Positions 10,097 to 20,869 are shown, counted from the stretch's first letter. The stretch is DNA of 64,000 nt from Candidatus Mycobacterium wuenschmannii (GCF_030252325.1 NZ_CP126981.1:4650001-4714000), one strand, 5' to 3'. Notes: generated by a model not told the origin, from the sequence alone. Translations and numbers: made by a program.

Positions 10097-12448
10097 ATGG
10101 CTACGGAATTCAACGGCAAGATCGAACTGGACATCCGGGATTCGGAACCGGATTGGGGTCCCTACGCCGCGCCCACCGCGCCGGAGGGGGCGCCCAACGT
10201 CCTGTATCTGGTGTGGGACGACACCGGCATCGCGACCTGGGACTGCTTCGGTGGGCTGGTCGACATGCCGGCCATGTCACGCATCGCCGAGCGCGGGGTG
10301 CGGCTGTCGCAGTTCCACACCACGGCGTTGTGTTCGCCCACCCGGGCTTCGCTGCTGACCGGCCGCAACGCCACCACGGTCGGCATGGCGATGATCGAGG
10401 AGTTCACCGAGGGCTTCCCGAATTCGAACGGCCGCATACCCTTCGAAACCGCCTTGTTGTCAGAGGTATTGGCCGAACAGGGTTACAACACCTACTGCAT
10501 CGGCAAGTGGCATCTGACCCCGCTGGAGGAATCCAACCTGGCCGCCACCAAACGGCACTGGCCCACCTCGCGCGGTTTCGAGCGGTTCTACGGATTCCTG
10601 GGCGGCGAGACCGACCAGTGGTACCCCGACCTGGTTTACGACAACCACCCGGTGAACCCGCCCGGCACCCCGGAGGACGGCTATCACCTCTCGAAAGACC
10701 TTGCGGACAAGACAATTGAATTCATTCGCGACGCCAAGGTGATCGCGCCGGACAAGCCGTGGTTCAGCTATGTGTGCCCCGGCGCCGGCCACGCGCCGCA
10801 CCACGTCTTCCAGGAGTGGGCCGACCGTTACGCGGGCAAATTCGACATGGGCTACGAGCGTTACCGCGAGATCGTGCTCGAGCGCCAGAAGTCGCTGGGC
10901 ATCGTGCCGCCCGACACCGAACTGTCGCCGGTCAACCCCTACCTCGACGTCACGGGGCCCGACGGCCAACCCTGGCCGCTGCAGGACACCGTGCGCCCGT
11001 GGGACTCGCTGAACGACGAAGAGAAGCGACTGTTCAGCCGGATGGCGGAGGTGTTCGCCGGTTTCCTGAGCTACACCGACGCCCAGATCGGCCGAATCCT
11101 GGACTATCTCGAGGAATCGGGTCAGCTGGACAACACCCTGATCGTGGTGATCTCCGACAACGGCGCCAGCGGCGAGGGTGGACCCAACGGCTCGGTGAAC
11201 GAGGGCAAATTCTTCAACGGCTACATCGACACCGTCGAAGAGAGCATGAAGGTGTTCGACCAACTCGGCGGGCCGCAGACCTACAACCACTACCCGATCG
11301 GGTGGGCGATGGCCTTCAACACGCCCTACAAGCTGTACAAGCGCTACGCCTCACACGAGGGTGGCATCGCCGACACCGCGATTGTGTCCTGGCCCAAGGG
11401 AATCGCGGCACACGGCGAGGTTCGCGACACCTACGTCAACGTCTGCGACGTCACCCCCACGGTCTACGACCTGCTCGACATTCAACCGCCGGACTCGGTC
11501 AAGGGTGTCCCGCAGCAACCGCTGGACGGGGTGAGTTTCAGAGCGGCGCTGTTGGATTCGGCCGCGAGCACCGGCAAGGACACCCAGTTCTACACCATGC
11601 TGGGCACCCGCGGAATCTGGCACGACGGCTGGTTCGCCAACACCGTCCACGCCGCCACCCCCGCGGGTTGGGGGCATTTCGACGCCGATCGCTGGGAACT
11701 GTTCCATATCGAGGCCGATCGCAGCCAGTGTCGCGATCTCGCCGCCGAGCAGCCGGAGAAACTGGAAGAGCTGAAGGCGCTGTGGTTTTCGGAGGCGGCC
11801 AAGTACCAGGGGCTGCCGCTGTCGGATCTCAACATCATGGAAACGCTGATGCGTTCGCGCCCGCTGTTGAGCGGTGACCGCGAAAGCTACACCTATTACC
11901 CGGCTTGCGCGGACGTCGGGATCGGGGCCGGCGCCGAGCTTCGCGGTCGCTCGTTCGCGGTGCTCGCCGACGTCACCGTCGACACCACCGGCGCCGAGGG
12001 GGTGTTGTTCAAGCAGGGCGGCGCGCACGGCGGTCATGTGTTGTTCGTCCAGGACGGGCGACTGCACTACGTCTACAACTTCCTGGGGGAGCGGCAGCAG
12101 GAGGTGGCCTCGTCGCAGGCGGTGCCGCTGGGTCGGCACGTCTTCGGTGTCCGCTATGCCCGCAGCGGAACGGTGGAGAACAGCCACACCCCGCTGGGCG
12201 ATGTGACGCTGTTCATCGACGACACGACGGTCGGCACGCTCGCCGACGTGCAGTCGCATCCGGGGACGTTCGGGCTGGCCGGCGCGGGCATCACGGTCGG
12301 GCGTAACGGCGGATCGGCGGTGTCCAGCCGGTACAAGGCGCCGTTCGCGTTCACCGGCGGCACCATCGCCCAGGTCACCGTCGACCTCTCCGGGCGGCCA
12401 TATCGGGATGTGGAAAAGGAATTGGCGCTAGCCTTTTCGCGTGACTGA
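10097..12448 (+). CDS. atsA: Type I arylsulfatase with C-terminal jelly-roll domain
   Basis: 783 aa from ATG 10097 (MATEFNGKIELDIRD); an upstream in-frame ATG at 10040 adds an unconserved stretch. Metal-binding Asp pair at 41-42. The formylglycine signature C79-S-P-T-R83 is intact, so the enzyme should need maturation by the formylglycine-generating enzyme encoded at 13132. After about residue 590 follows a concanavalin/LamG-like domain. Cleaves sulfate esters; natural substrate unknown. Orthologue of Rv0711, same position relative to the ribosomal operons. Confidence 0.93.
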   Translation: MATEFNGKIELDIRDSEPDWGPYAAPTAPEGAPNVLYLVWDDTGIATWDCFGGLVDMPAMSRIAERGVRLSQFHTTALCSPTRASLLTGRNATTVGMAMIEEFTEGFPNSNGRIPFETALLSEVLAEQGYNTYCIGKWHLTPLEESNLAATKRHWPTSRGFERFYGFLGGETDQWYPDLVYDNHPVNPPGTPEDGYHLSKDLADKTIEFIRDAKVIAPDKPWFSYVCPGAGHAPHHVFQEWADRYAGKFDMGYERYREIVLERQKSLGIVPPDTELSPVNPYLDVTGPDGQPWPLQDTVRPWDSLNDEEKRLFSRMAEVFAGFLSYTDAQIGRILDYLEESGQLDNTLIVVISDNGASGEGGPNGSVNEGKFFNGYIDTVEESMKVFDQLGGPQTYNHYPIGWAMAFNTPYKLYKRYASHEGGIADTAIVSWPKGIAAHGEVRDTYVNVCDVTPTVYDLLDIQPPDSVKGVPQQPLDGVSFRAALLDSAASTGKDTQFYTMLGTRGIWHDGWFANTVHAATPAGWGHFDADRWELFHIEADRSQCRDLAAEQPEKLEELKALWFSEAAKYQGLPLSDLNIMETLMRSRPLLSGDRESYTYYPACADVGIGAGAELRGRSFAVLADVTVDTTGAEGVLFKQGGAHGGHVLFVQDGRLHYVYNFLGERQQEVASSQAVPLGRHVFGVRYARSGTVENSHTPLGDVTLFIDDTTVGTLADVQSHPGTFGLAGAGITVGRNGGSAVSSRYKAPFAFTGGTIAQVTVDLSGRPYRDVEKELALAFSRD

Positions 12449-13127
12449 CCCGCCGTCGAAGGCTCGGTGGGCCGCGGTGGGCGCGGCCGCGCTGCTGTCG
12501 CTCGCGGGCTGCGTCCGGATCATCGACGGCAGCGCCACGCCGGGCGGTAGACCGGACGCCTCGTCGGCGCAACAGCCGGGTTGGCGTCACGGCAAGTCGG
12601 CGCCCGGCGTCGAGCCGACGCTGCGTCAGCGCATTCCGCCCAGCGCGTTCGTCTGCTTCCCGGGCCCGGGTGGCAGCGGCATCGGCACCGTCGCGCAGGT
12701 GCACGACACAGCAGCGCCGCGGATCACCATCACCCTGCCCGACGGGTGGACCGGCGAACCCGGGCAGCGCGATCGGGCGCTGACGCTGTCCGGGCCCGCC
12801 GGCATGCGCGGTGCTGTCACCATCGCCGCGACCCGGCTCGACCCGGGCAGGGCGTTCTCGGATTACGCTGCCGCACTGGCACATTCGAAGTCCGAGTTCC
12901 GGGTCGAGACCCGCGGCGCCAAGTTCTGCGGATACAGCAGCCAGAAACTCTTCGGCACGTTCACCGACGACACGGGCACTGTGGAATTCGCCGACCGGCT
13001 CGCCCACATCTGGACCAACACGGCTGACTACCTGGTCGCAATCCACGTCGAGGGCCCAAAGGACGCCCCAGGCTTCCGCGGTGCCAAAACCACGCTGACG
13101 CAAGACTTCGCAGTCGTCATACCCTGA
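12441..13127 (+). CDS. Lipoprotein, LpqN/LpqT-like
   Basis: 228 aa starting at GTG 12441, overlapping the atsA stop by 8 nt. Signal peptide with lipobox LSLAGC, lipidated Cys24. The body, with ITITLPDGWTGEPG and a C-terminal ADYLVAIHVEGP region, resembles the LpqN/LpqT family of mycobacterial lipoproteins. Operon position between sulfatase and its activator suggests co-expression; role unknown. Confidence 0.75.
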   Translation: MTDPPSKARWAAVGAAALLSLAGCVRIIDGSATPGGRPDASSAQQPGWRHGKSAPGVEPTLRQRIPPSAFVCFPGPGGSGIGTVAQVHDTAAPRITITLPDGWTGEPGQRDRALTLSGPAGMRGAVTIAATRLDPGRAFSDYAAALAHSKSEFRVETRGAKFCGYSSQKLFGTFTDDTGTVEFADRLAHIWTNTADYLVAIHVEGPKDAPGFRGAKTTLTQDFAVVIP

Positions 13128-13131
13128 ATCC

Positions 13132-14010
13132 ATGGCCACCGAGCTCGTCGACCTGCCCGCCGGATCGTTCCGGATGGGTTCGACCAGCTTCTACCCCGAG
13201 GAAGCACCCATTCACACGGTGCGCGTCGACGCGTTCGCCATCGAGCGACATCCGGTGACCAACGCGCAGTTCGCCGAATTCGTCGGCGCGACAAGCTATG
13301 TCACGGTCGCCGAGCAGCCGATCGACCCGGCGCTCTACCCGGGCGCCGACCCGGCCGAACTTCAGCCCGGTGCAATGGTCTTCCGCCCCACGCCCGGACC
13401 GGTCGACCTGCGGGACTGGCGGCAGTGGTGGGTCTGGGTGCCGGGTGCGAGTTGGCGCAGGCCCCTTGGGCCGGGCAGCGACGTCGCCGACCGTGCCGAC
13501 CACCCGGTGGTGCAGGTGGCCTATCCCGACGCGGCCGCCTACGCCCGCTGGGCGGGCCGGCGGCTACCGACCGAGGCCGAATGGGAGTACGCCGCGCGCG
13601 GCGGGGCTGCCACGACCTACGCGTGGGGCGACGACGAGAAGCCGGCCGGGACGCCGATGGCCAACACCTGGCAGGGCAGTTTCCCGTATCGCAACGAGGG
13701 CTGGGCAGGCACGTCGCCGGTGGCCACGTTTCCTGCGAACGGCTTCGGTCTGTTCGACATGATCGGCAATGTCTGGGAGTGGACGACGACCGAGTTCTCC
13801 GCTCATCACCGGCTCGACCGGCCGCCTAAAAGCTGTTGTGCACCAACGGGACCCGCTGACCCATCGATCACCCAGACGCTCAAGGGCGGCTCACACCTGT
13901 GTGCCCCCGAGTACTGCCACCGCTATCGGCCGGCGGCGCGCTCGCCGCAGTCGCAGGACACCGCGACGACCCACATCGGGTTCCGCTGCGCCGGCGACCG
14001 GGTCAGCTGA
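13132..14010 (+). CDS. Formylglycine-generating enzyme (sulfatase activator)
   Basis: 292 aa, [20 protein letters not shown]-sulfatase fold with WEYAARGG near residues 151-158 and NVWEWT near 213. The two catalytic cysteines that bind Cu(I), C257 and C262, are in [15 protein letters not shown]. It oxidises the Cys of CxPxR sulfatases to formylglycine, so it should activate the atsA product four genes' length upstream. Orthologue of Rv0712. Its 3' end overlaps the convergent pstS-type gene by 8 nt. Confidence 0.95.
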   Translation: MATELVDLPAGSFRMGSTSFYPEEAPIHTVRVDAFAIERHPVTNAQFAEFVGATSYVTVAEQPIDPALYPGADPAELQPGAMVFRPTPGPVDLRDWRQWWVWVPGASWRRPLGPGSDVADRADHPVVQVAYPDAAAYARWAGRRLPTEAEWEYAARGGAATTYAWGDDEKPAGTPMANTWQGSFPYRNEGWAGTSPVATFPANGFGLFDMIGNVWEWTTTEFSAHHRLDRPPKSCCAPTGPADPSITQTLKGGSHLCAPEYCHRYRPAARSPQSQDTATTHIGFRCAGDRVS

Positions 14011-15100
14011 TCGCAGTGGCCGCCGCGACCACCTTCGACTGGAAGTCGGGCGGCAACGGAATGTAGCCGTTCTTGTCGAGGTCGATCTGGCCGGGCCCGA
14101 GGGTGGCCTGCAGGGCGGCCTTGACCGCCATGCCGACCTGCGGGTCGGGGTACTTCGAGCAGACGATCTCGTAGGTCGCCATCACGATCGGGTACACGTC
14201 GTCCTGGCTGGGGTTGTAGAACGACGACAGATCCAGCACCAGGTCGTTGCCCTTGCCGACGATCTTGGCCCCGGCGATGGTCTTGCCCACCGAGTCGGTA
14301 CCGATGCGCACCGGGCGCCGCGTCTTGCGACTGGCGGGCGTCTTGATCTCCGACGCGAACAGGCCCTGTTCCATGGCGAACGACAACTCGTTGTACGTGA
14401 TCGCGCCCGGGGTGTTCTTTACCGCTGCCGAGGTGCCGTCGTTGCCCTTGGCGCCGGTGCCGACGCCGCCCTTGAATTCTTTGCCGGTGCCCTGGGTCCA
14501 CACGCTGCCGGCGGCGGACTTCAAGTAGTCCTGGAAGTTCGAGGTGCTGCCCGACTTGTCGCTGCGGTAGATGACGTGGATCTCTTCGGACGGCATCGAC
14601 GCGTTCAGCGATGCGATATGCGGGTCGTCCCAGCGGGTGATGCTGCCGTTGAAGATGCCGGCCACCGTCTGCGCGTCGAGCACGAGAAAGTCGTTCGGGA
14701 GGTTGTAGGTGATCGCCAGCGGCCCGAACACGACCGGCAGGTTCCACGCCTCGGCCCCGCCGCAGCGTTGCTTGGCGGCGGCGTACTGGTCGGCGCTCAG
14801 CGGGATGTCCGAACCTGCGAAATCGCTCTTGCCGGAAAGGAAGTCGGCGACGCCGTTGCCGGATCCGTTGGCCGTGTAGTTCAAGCTGTGCCCCGGGCAG
14901 GACTTGCTGTAGGCGTCGACGAATCGCTTCATCGCGTTGGCCTGCGCGGTGGACCCGCTGGCCGTGATCGCCGGCTTGCCGGCGCAGTTCACGACCTCGC
15001 TGGCGTAGGCCATGCTCGTGTGCGGAACCTCGCACCCCGACAGCACCGTGGAACCCGCGGCCAGCAAACTCACGGCGGCCGCTAGTCGTGTGTGCTTCAT
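14003..15100 (-). CDS. pstS: Phosphate-binding lipoprotein PstS (solo)
   Basis: 365 aa from ATG 15098-15100, with a GGTGAGG site upstream. Signal peptide with lipobox VLSGC, lipidated Cys23. Ligand-binding segments [30 protein letters not shown] and [14 protein letters not shown] are typical of PstS. No pstC, pstA or pstB is next to it, so it would have to feed a distant transporter. Absent from this position in M. tuberculosis. A nearby start at 15160 has no signal-peptide support. Confidence 0.92.
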   Translation of the reverse strand: MKHTRLAAAVSLLAAGSTVLSGCEVPHTSMAYASEVVNCAGKPAITASGSTAQANAMKRFVDAYSKSCPGHSLNYTANGSGNGVADFLSGKSDFAGSDIPLSADQYAAAKQRCGGAEAWNLPVVFGPLAITYNLPNDFLVLDAQTVAGIFNGSITRWDDPHIASLNASMPSEEIHVIYRSDKSGSTSNFQDYLKSAAGSVWTQGTGKEFKGGVGTGAKGNDGTSAAVKNTPGAITYNELSFAMEQGLFASEIKTPASRKTRRPVRIGTDSVGKTIAGAKIVGKGNDLVLDLSSFYNPSQDDVYPIVMATYEIVCSKYPDPQVGMAVKAALQATLGPGQIDLDKNGYIPLPPDFQSKVVAAATAIS

Positions 15101-15411
15101 CTTGTTTGCCTCACCCCGGACATCGACATTTATTTGAATTTCAGGACCGCGAAATGGCACGCGCGAACCGGAGACAGATTAGCGGGTCGAGGGCCCAACT
15201 GTCCCGTCCCATGGGCGAATTCATGTTTCCCGTTTGTGTTCCTGAACTGCGCGTTACTGCCAAGTGTCCGGCGGGTGACGAGCGTCGGGCACCCTTCCTT
15301 TCGGCGCGCGATCGACACCTCGTTTCGCTAACCTGACCCCGTGCCACGACAGGCGGAGCTAAACCCCGTAGTGCCAGTTCCCTTCCGGCAGATTCGGGAC
15401 GGCGGCCAGCA
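15101..15411. other. Divergent intergenic region between pstS and the DUF4436 gene
   Basis: 311 bases. An unusually AT-rich patch at 15127-15142, about 30 bases before the pstS start, likely contains its -10 element, but no hexamer pair could be fixed. TAACCT at 15329-15334 is a possible -10 for the rightward gene. No pho-box-like repeat was recognised and no gene is seen. Confidence 0.4.
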
Positions 15412-16329
15412 ATGACCGTTCAGACTCCGTCGACGACCTCGGCGCCGCCGCCGGAACAGGAGCGGCACCGACCGCGCATCGTCATCGCGGTGGCCATCCT
15501 GATGGCCGTCGTCGCGGCTTACGCGCTGTCCCTCTTCGGAGTCCATCTCCTGCAGAAGGCCGAGGGGCCGCTGCCGCCGCTGGACCTCAGTCAGGCCGCG
15601 GCCGACGAGACCGTCGTGCAGATTCGGCTGGAGGAGCTGAAGCCCACGACCAACCGTCTCACGGTGAACGTGCTCATCTACCCGGGTGAATCGTTGGAGG
15701 ACAAGCGCTTCGACGAACTCAACACCGACATCGCCGTGCGGCTGTACCCGCCGAACGACCTCGGCGACCTGAAGTACCCGGCCGGCAAGGCGCCGGCTCA
15801 GGTCAGTACCACGATCCAGGCGAACGGCGATCCCGGCGCGTGGCCGTTCGACTCCTACAAGACCGAGCCGATCTCGGCGGACGTGTTCGTCGGCAACGGC
15901 GCCGAGCGCAAGAGGCTGCCGGCCAGCGTCCAGGTGACCGGGGCGATGGACGGCTGGGACACGACCACTCAGCGCAACAGCGACTCCAGCGAGACCGGGA
16001 GCCACAACACCAGCAATGTGGTGGTCACCCTGCACCGGGCCAAGGGGCCGCTGATCTTCGACCTGGGCATCATCCTGGTCCTGATCAGCCTGCCGACCCT
16101 GGCGCTGGTGGTCGCGATCCCGATGGCGATGGGCCGACGGAAGTTCGTGCCACCGTTCGCGACCTGGTACGCGGCGAACCTGTTCGCGATCGTTCCGCTG
16201 CGAAATATCCTGCCCGGTGCGCCACCGCCGGGTTCGATGATCGACCAGGCGCTGGTGCAGTGGGTGCTGCTCGCGCTGGCGACCGCGATGGCGCTGTACA
16301 TCTACTCCTATATCCGCCAAGGGGACTGA
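15412..16329 (+). CDS. DUF4436 membrane protein (Rv0713 orthologue)
   Basis: 305 aa. One membrane segment at about 24-46 and three near the C-terminus (about 216-240, 250-268, 283-302) flank an extracytoplasmic beta-rich domain of about 165 residues. In M. tuberculosis the same gene lies between the sulfatase activator and rplN. Function unknown. Confidence 0.85.
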   Translation: MTVQTPSTTSAPPPEQERHRPRIVIAVAILMAVVAAYALSLFGVHLLQKAEGPLPPLDLSQAAADETVVQIRLEELKPTTNRLTVNVLIYPGESLEDKRFDELNTDIAVRLYPPNDLGDLKYPAGKAPAQVSTTIQANGDPGAWPFDSYKTEPISADVFVGNGAERKRLPASVQVTGAMDGWDTTTQRNSDSSETGSHNTSNVVVTLHRAKGPLIFDLGIILVLISLPTLALVVAIPMAMGRRKFVPPFATWYAANLFAIVPLRNILPGAPPPGSMIDQALVQWVLLALATAMALYIYSYIRQGD

Positions 16330-16381
16330 CGAGCTGGAATTCCGCGCGTCCGCGCGCCGATAACCGCCTTCGACCAGCAAT

Positions 16382-16410
16382 TTGGCGCTGAGCAGGTCTT
16401 CACCTAGACT
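16382..16410 (+). promoter_or_regulatory. spc operon promoter
   Basis: TTGGCG (16382-16387) and TAGACT (16405-16410) are spaced by 17 bases. The -35 closely matches that of the S10 promoter at 1161. The -10 lies in an 11-bp palindrome CTAGACTCTAG (16404-16414). The leader to rplN is about 155 nt. Confidence 0.65.
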
Positions 16411-16571
16411 CTAGGGGTTGCCGTGGGCAGACCTCGGCTGGCAAACGAGTTTCAACGTCAGCCCCGCGTGCCTTTCGACGACAAAGACCATGCATGACGG
16501 GTCTGACGGACGTGTGTCCTTCAGCGTGCCAACGCATGGGCGTTCATACGTGAACCAGGTCAGGAGATCGA

Positions 16572-16940
<369 letters not shown>

Positions 16941-17258
16941 ATGAAGGTGCACAAGGGCGACACCGTCCTCGTCATCTCGGGTAAGGACAAGGGCGCCAAA
17001 GGCAAAGTGATCCAGGCGTTCCCGACCCGCAACAAGGTGCTCGTCGAGGGCGTCAACCGGATCAAGAAGCACACCGCGGTCTCGACCAACGAGCGTGGCG
17101 CGCAGTCCGGCGGCATCGTCACGCAGGAAGCGCCCATCCACGTCTCGAACGTCATGGTGGTCGACTCCGACGGCACGCCTACCCGTATCGGGTACCGGGT
17201 CGACGAGGAGTCCGGCAAGCGGGTTCGCATCTCCAAGCGCAACGGCAAGGACGTCTAA
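16941..17258 (+). CDS. rplX: 50S ribosomal protein L24
   Basis: 105 aa, [21 protein letters not shown], a KOW domain protein and an assembly initiator of the 50S subunit. Starts one base after the rplN stop. Confidence 0.98.
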   Translation: MKVHKGDTVLVISGKDKGAKGKVIQAFPTRNKVLVEGVNRIKKHTAVSTNERGAQSGGIVTQEAPIHVSNVMVVDSDGTPTRIGYRVDEESGKRVRISKRNGKDV

Positions 17259-17261
17259 GGC

Positions 17262-17831
17262 ATGACTACGACAGAAGAAGCGAAGGTTCAGCCCCGGCTC
17301 AAGACGCGCTACCGCGGCGAGATCCGCGAGGCGCTGAACAAGGAATTCGCCTACGGCAACGTCATGCAGATTCCGGGCGTGGTCAAGGTCGTGGTGAACA
17401 TGGGTGTCGGCGACGCCGCCCGGGACGCCAAGCTGATCAACGGCGCGGTCAACGACCTGGCGCTGATCACCGGCCAGAAGCCGGAAATCCGCAAGGCCAC
17501 CAAGTCGATCGCCCAGTTCAAGCTCCGCGAAGGCATGCCGATCGGCGCGCGCGTCACGCTGCGCGGCGACCGGATGTGGGAGTTCCTGGACCGGCTGATC
17601 TCCATCTCGCTGCCGCGTATCCGTGACTTCCGCGGGCTGAGCCCCAAGCAGTTCGACGGCCGGGGCAACTACACCTTCGGGCTGACCGAGCAGTCGGTGT
17701 TCCACGAGATCGACGTGGACAACATCGACCGCCCGCGCGGCATGGACATCACCGTCGTCACCTCGGCGACCAATGACGACGAGGGCCGAGCGCTGCTGCG
17801 CGGCCTCGGCTTTCCGTTCAAGGAGAAGTGA
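17262..17831 (+). CDS. rplE: 50S ribosomal protein L5
   Basis: 189 aa, [21 protein letters not shown], with the conserved [19 protein letters not shown] segment. Binds 5S rRNA. The stop is directly followed by rpsZ. Confidence 0.99.
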   Translation: MTTTEEAKVQPRLKTRYRGEIREALNKEFAYGNVMQIPGVVKVVVNMGVGDAARDAKLINGAVNDLALITGQKPEIRKATKSIAQFKLREGMPIGARVTLRGDRMWEFLDRLISISLPRIRDFRGLSPKQFDGRGNYTFGLTEQSVFHEIDVDNIDRPRGMDITVVTSATNDDEGRALLRGLGFPFKEK

Positions 17832-17832
17832 C

Positions 17833-18018
17833 ATGGCGAAGAAAGCTCTGATCAACAAGAGCCAGCGCAAGCCGAAGTTCAAGGTGCGCGCGTACACCCG
17901 CTGCAACAAGTGCGGCCGCCCGCACGCGGTTTTCCGCAAGTTCGGGCTGTGCAGGATCTGCCTGCGTGAGATGGCGCATGCGGGCGAACTGCCCGGCGTG
18001 GCAAAGAGCAGCTGGTAA
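17833..18018 (+). CDS. rpsZ: 30S ribosomal protein S14, zinc-binding (type Z)
   Basis: 61 aa from ATG 17833 ([20 protein letters not shown]). A zinc ribbon is formed by CNKC and CRIC separated by 13 residues, so this is the C+ paralogue; mycobacteria usually have a zinc-free S14 elsewhere for zinc limitation. A 135-nt gap before rpsH contains no recognised gene. Confidence 0.97.
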   Translation: MAKKALINKSQRKPKFKVRAYTRCNKCGRPHAVFRKFGLCRICLREMAHAGELPGVAKSSW

Positions 18019-18153
18019 CAGCGAAAACCCAGACCAACCCAGAACAGGTGCGCGGCAGGCCCGTACGGGGAACCGCCGTGAGGAAGGTACCAACGCTGTC
18101 ATGACCGCGATGTCGACGATGCAGAGCGTAGCGATGAAGAGGAGCAGCGCTCG

Positions 18154-18552
18154 ATGACTATGACGGATCCGATCGCAGACTTTTTGACGCGTCTGCGCAA
18201 CGCCAACTCGGCGTACCACGACGAGGTGACGCTCCCGCACTCGAAGATCAAGGCCAACATCGCCGAGATCCTCAAGCGCGAGGGTTACATCACCGACTAC
18301 CGCACCGAAGACGCGCGCGTCGGTAAGGCGCTGACCGTTCAGCTCAAGTACGGGCCGAGCCGGGAGCGCAGCATCGCCGGCCTGCGCCGCGTGTCCAAGC
18401 CCGGTCTGCGGGTGTACGCGAAGTCGACCGGCCTGCCGCGCGTGCTCGGCGGTCTGGGCGTCGCGATCATCTCGACCTCCTCGGGCCTGCTCACCGACCG
18501 TCAGGCAGCCAGACAGGGCGTGGGCGGCGAAGTCCTCGCGTACGTGTGGTGA
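18154..18552 (+). CDS. rpsH: 30S ribosomal protein S8
   Basis: 132 aa, [20 protein letters not shown], ending with the conserved [11 protein letters not shown]. It binds the central domain of 16S rRNA. Start could be either of two ATGs two codons apart; the first matches the M. tuberculosis protein. Confidence 0.99.
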   Translation: MTMTDPIADFLTRLRNANSAYHDEVTLPHSKIKANIAEILKREGYITDYRTEDARVGKALTVQLKYGPSRERSIAGLRRVSKPGLRVYAKSTGLPRVLGGLGVAIISTSSGLLTDRQAARQGVGGEVLAYVW

Positions 18553-18566
18553 GAGGGGACTGACAC

Positions 18567-19106
18567 ATGTCGCGTATTGGTAAGCAACCGATTGAAATTC
18601 CTTCGGGCGTCGAGGTTTCCATCGACGGCCAGCAGGTCTCGGTGAAGGGTCCCAAGGGCACCCTGGACTTGAAGGTCTCCGAGCCGATCAGTGTGGCGCG
18701 CAACGACGATGGTGCCATCGTGGTCACCCGGCCGGACGACGAGCGGCGCAACCGGTCGCTGCACGGACTGTCCCGCACCCTGGTGTCCAACCTGGTCACC
18801 GGCGTGACGCAGGGCTACACCATCAAGATGGAGATCTTCGGCGTTGGTTACCGCGTGGTGGCCAAGGGCAGCAACCTCGAGTTCGCCCTGGGTTACAGCC
18901 ACCCGGTGTTGATCGACGCGCCGGACGGCGTGACCTTCGCGGTCGAGACGCCCACCAAGTTCTCGATCTCGGGTATCGACAAGCAAAAGGTCGGCCAGAT
19001 CGCGGCCAACATCCGCCGCCTCCGTAAGAGCGATCCCTACAAGGGCAAGGGAATTCGCTACGAGGGCGAGCAGATCCGCCGCAAGGTCGGAAAGACAGGT
19101 AAGTAG
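18567..19106 (+). CDS. rplF: 50S ribosomal protein L6
   Basis: 179 aa, [20 protein letters not shown], with the C-terminal [22 protein letters not shown] motif seen as [17 protein letters not shown]. Followed by rplR after 2 nt. Confidence 0.99.
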   Translation: MSRIGKQPIEIPSGVEVSIDGQQVSVKGPKGTLDLKVSEPISVARNDDGAIVVTRPDDERRNRSLHGLSRTLVSNLVTGVTQGYTIKMEIFGVGYRVVAKGSNLEFALGYSHPVLIDAPDGVTFAVETPTKFSISGIDKQKVGQIAANIRRLRKSDPYKGKGIRYEGEQIRRKVGKTGK

Positions 19107-19108
19107 TC

Positions 19109-19513
19109 ATGGCGCAAACACAAGCCGGTACCGCGCAGAAGCCGTCGTCGCAGAACGTTTCTGCGGTGCGGCGCAAGCAGCGGCTGCGTCGTCACGCGCG
19201 GCTGCGTAAGAAGATCTCGGGCACCGCGGAGCGTCCGCGCCTGGTGGTGCACCGCTCGTCGCGGCACATCCACGTGCAGTTGGTCGACGACCTGACGGGT
19301 ACGACCGTGGCCGCCGCTTCCTCGATCGAGGCGGACGTGCGCGGCGTCGAGGGCGACAAGAAGGCGCACAGCGTCCGGGTCGGCCAGTTGATCGCCGAGC
19401 GCGCCAAGGCCGCCGGCATCGACACGGTGGTGTTCGACCGCGGTGGCTACACCTACGGCGGACGGATCGCGGCTCTGGCCGACGCCGCCCGCGAAGGTGG
19501 ATTGGAATTCTGA
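19109..19513 (+). CDS. rplR: 50S ribosomal protein L18
   Basis: 134 aa. Core from [21 protein letters not shown] to the terminal [21 protein letters not shown]. Binds 5S rRNA with L5. A 31-nt spacer with a TTTGGAGGGACC ribosome binding site leads to rpsE. Confidence 0.99.
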   Translation: MAQTQAGTAQKPSSQNVSAVRRKQRLRRHARLRKKISGTAERPRLVVHRSSRHIHVQLVDDLTGTTVAAASSIEADVRGVEGDKKAHSVRVGQLIAERAKAAGIDTVVFDRGGYTYGGRIAALADAAREGGLEF

Positions 19514-19544
19514 TGGCTAGTAACAACTTTGGAGGGACCGCATA

Positions 19545-20225
19545 ATGGCGGAGCAACCGGCTGGGACTGCCGGCCCGAGCAACGAGGGCGGCCGCTCCGA
19601 CGATCGCCGCGACAATCGTGACAACCGGGGCCGCCGGGACGGTGGCGGCCGCGGCGGTCGTGACCGCGACGGCGACAAGAGCAACTACCTGGAGCGGGTC
19701 GTCACCATCAACCGCGTCTCCAAGGTCGTCAAGGGTGGTCGGCGCTTCAGCTTCACCGCGCTGGTCATCGTCGGTGACGGCAACGGCATGGTCGGCGTCG
19801 GCTACGGCAAGGCCAAGGAAGTTCCCGCCGCCATCGCCAAGGGTGTCGAAGAGGCCCGCAAGGGATTCTTCCGCGTCCCGCTGATCGGTGGCACGGTCGT
19901 CCACCCGGTGCAGGGTGAGGCCGCCGCCGGTGTCGTGCTGCTGCGTCCGGCCAGCCCCGGTACCGGTGTGATCGCCGGTGGCGCCGTTCGCGCGGTGCTG
20001 GAATGTGCCGGTGTGCGCGACGTGCTGGCCAAGTCGTTGGGCAGTGACAACGCGATCAACGTCGTGCACGCGACGGTCGCCGCGCTCAAGCTGCTGCAGC
20101 GTCCCGAAGAGGTCGCTGCGCGTCGTGGCCTGCCGTTGGAGGATGTCGCTCCGGCCGGCATGCTGCGCGCCCGCCGCGAAAGTGATGCGCTGGCCGCCAG
20201 CGCCGCTCGTGAAGGAAACGCGTAA
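19545..20225 (+). CDS. rpsE: 30S ribosomal protein S5
   Basis: 226 aa. A charged Asp/Arg/Gly-rich extension of about 45 residues precedes the S5 domain ([20 protein letters not shown]) and the second domain ([21 protein letters not shown]). Ribosomal fidelity protein. Followed by rpmD after 3 nt. Confidence 0.99.
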   Translation: MAEQPAGTAGPSNEGGRSDDRRDNRDNRGRRDGGGRGGRDRDGDKSNYLERVVTINRVSKVVKGGRRFSFTALVIVGDGNGMVGVGYGKAKEVPAAIAKGVEEARKGFFRVPLIGGTVVHPVQGEAAAGVVLLRPASPGTGVIAGGAVRAVLECAGVRDVLAKSLGSDNAINVVHATVAALKLLQRPEEVAARRGLPLEDVAPAGMLRARRESDALAASAAREGNA

Positions 20226-20228
20226 ATC

Positions 20229-20423
20229 ATGGCGCAACTCAAGATCACCCAGGTGCGCGGCACCATCGGCGCCCGCTGGAAGCAGCGGGAAAGCCTTCGC
20301 ACACTGGGACTTCGGAAGATTCGTCAGTCGGTGGTCCGCGACGACAACGCGCAGACCCGCGGGCTGATCAAGGCCGTCCACCACCTCGTTGAGGTCGAGC
20401 CGGCCGAAGGAGGCAGCAAGTGA
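20229..20423 (+). CDS. rpmD: 50S ribosomal protein L30
   Basis: 64 aa, [20 protein letters not shown], of usual length. The TGA overlaps the rplO GTG (20420-20423). Confidence 0.98.
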   Translation: MAQLKITQVRGTIGARWKQRESLRTLGLRKIRQSVVRDDNAQTRGLIKAVHHLVEVEPAEGGSK

Positions 20424-20860
20424 CCATCAAACTGCACGACCTGCGTCCCGCGCCCGGGTCGAAGACCAAGCGCACCCGCGTCGGCCGCGGTGAGGGCTCC
20501 AAGGGTAAGACCGCCGGTCGAGGCACCAAGGGTACGAAGGCTCGCAAGAACGTGCCGGCCACCTTCGAGGGTGGGCAGATGCCGATCCACATGCGGCTGC
20601 CCAAGCTGAAGGGGTTCCGTAACCGGTTCCGCACCGAGTACGAAGTCGTAAACGTCGGCGACATCAACCGGCTGTTCCCCAAGGGCGGTTCGGTCGGCGT
20701 GGACGAGCTGGTGGCCAAGGGTGCGGTTCGCAAGAACACCCTCGTCAAGGTTCTCGGCGACGGGAAGTTGGCCGTCAAGGTCGACGTCACCGCGCACAAG
20801 TTCAGCGGCAGTGCGCGCGAAAAGATCAGCGCGGCAGGCGGTTCGGCGACCGAGCTCTAA
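20420..20860 (+). CDS. rplO: 50S ribosomal protein L15
   Basis: 146 aa from GTG 20420: [20 protein letters not shown], with the glycine/lysine-rich N-terminal region [20 protein letters not shown]. Last gene of this spc segment; the stop codon sits in the loop of the hairpin at 20851-20868. In E. coli secY follows directly; here about 13.6 kb intervene, as in M. tuberculosis. Confidence 0.99.
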   Translation: MTIKLHDLRPAPGSKTKRTRVGRGEGSKGKTAGRGTKGTKARKNVPATFEGGQMPIHMRLPKLKGFRNRFRTEYEVVNVGDINRLFPKGGSVGVDELVAKGAVRKNTLVKVLGDGKLAVKVDVTAHKFSGSAREKISAAGGSATEL

Positions 20861-20868
20861 CGAGCTCG
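20851..20868. terminator. Bidirectional hairpin at the end of rplO
   Basis: CGAGCTC-TAAC-GAGCTCG makes a perfect 7-bp stem with the rplO stop codon in the loop. The convergent esterase gene ends at 20870, so the hairpin can serve both transcripts. No T-tract. Confidence 0.5.
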
Positions 20869-20869
20869 C

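Noticed and set aside
13769..15085. Plus-strand open frame of 438 codons opposite pstS
   Set aside because: PstS on the minus strand has lipobox and ligand motifs; the plus frame shows no protein features.
19107..20384. Minus-strand open frame of 425 codons across rplR-rpmD
   Set aside because: Antisense shadow with Arg/Pro-rich low-complexity translation.
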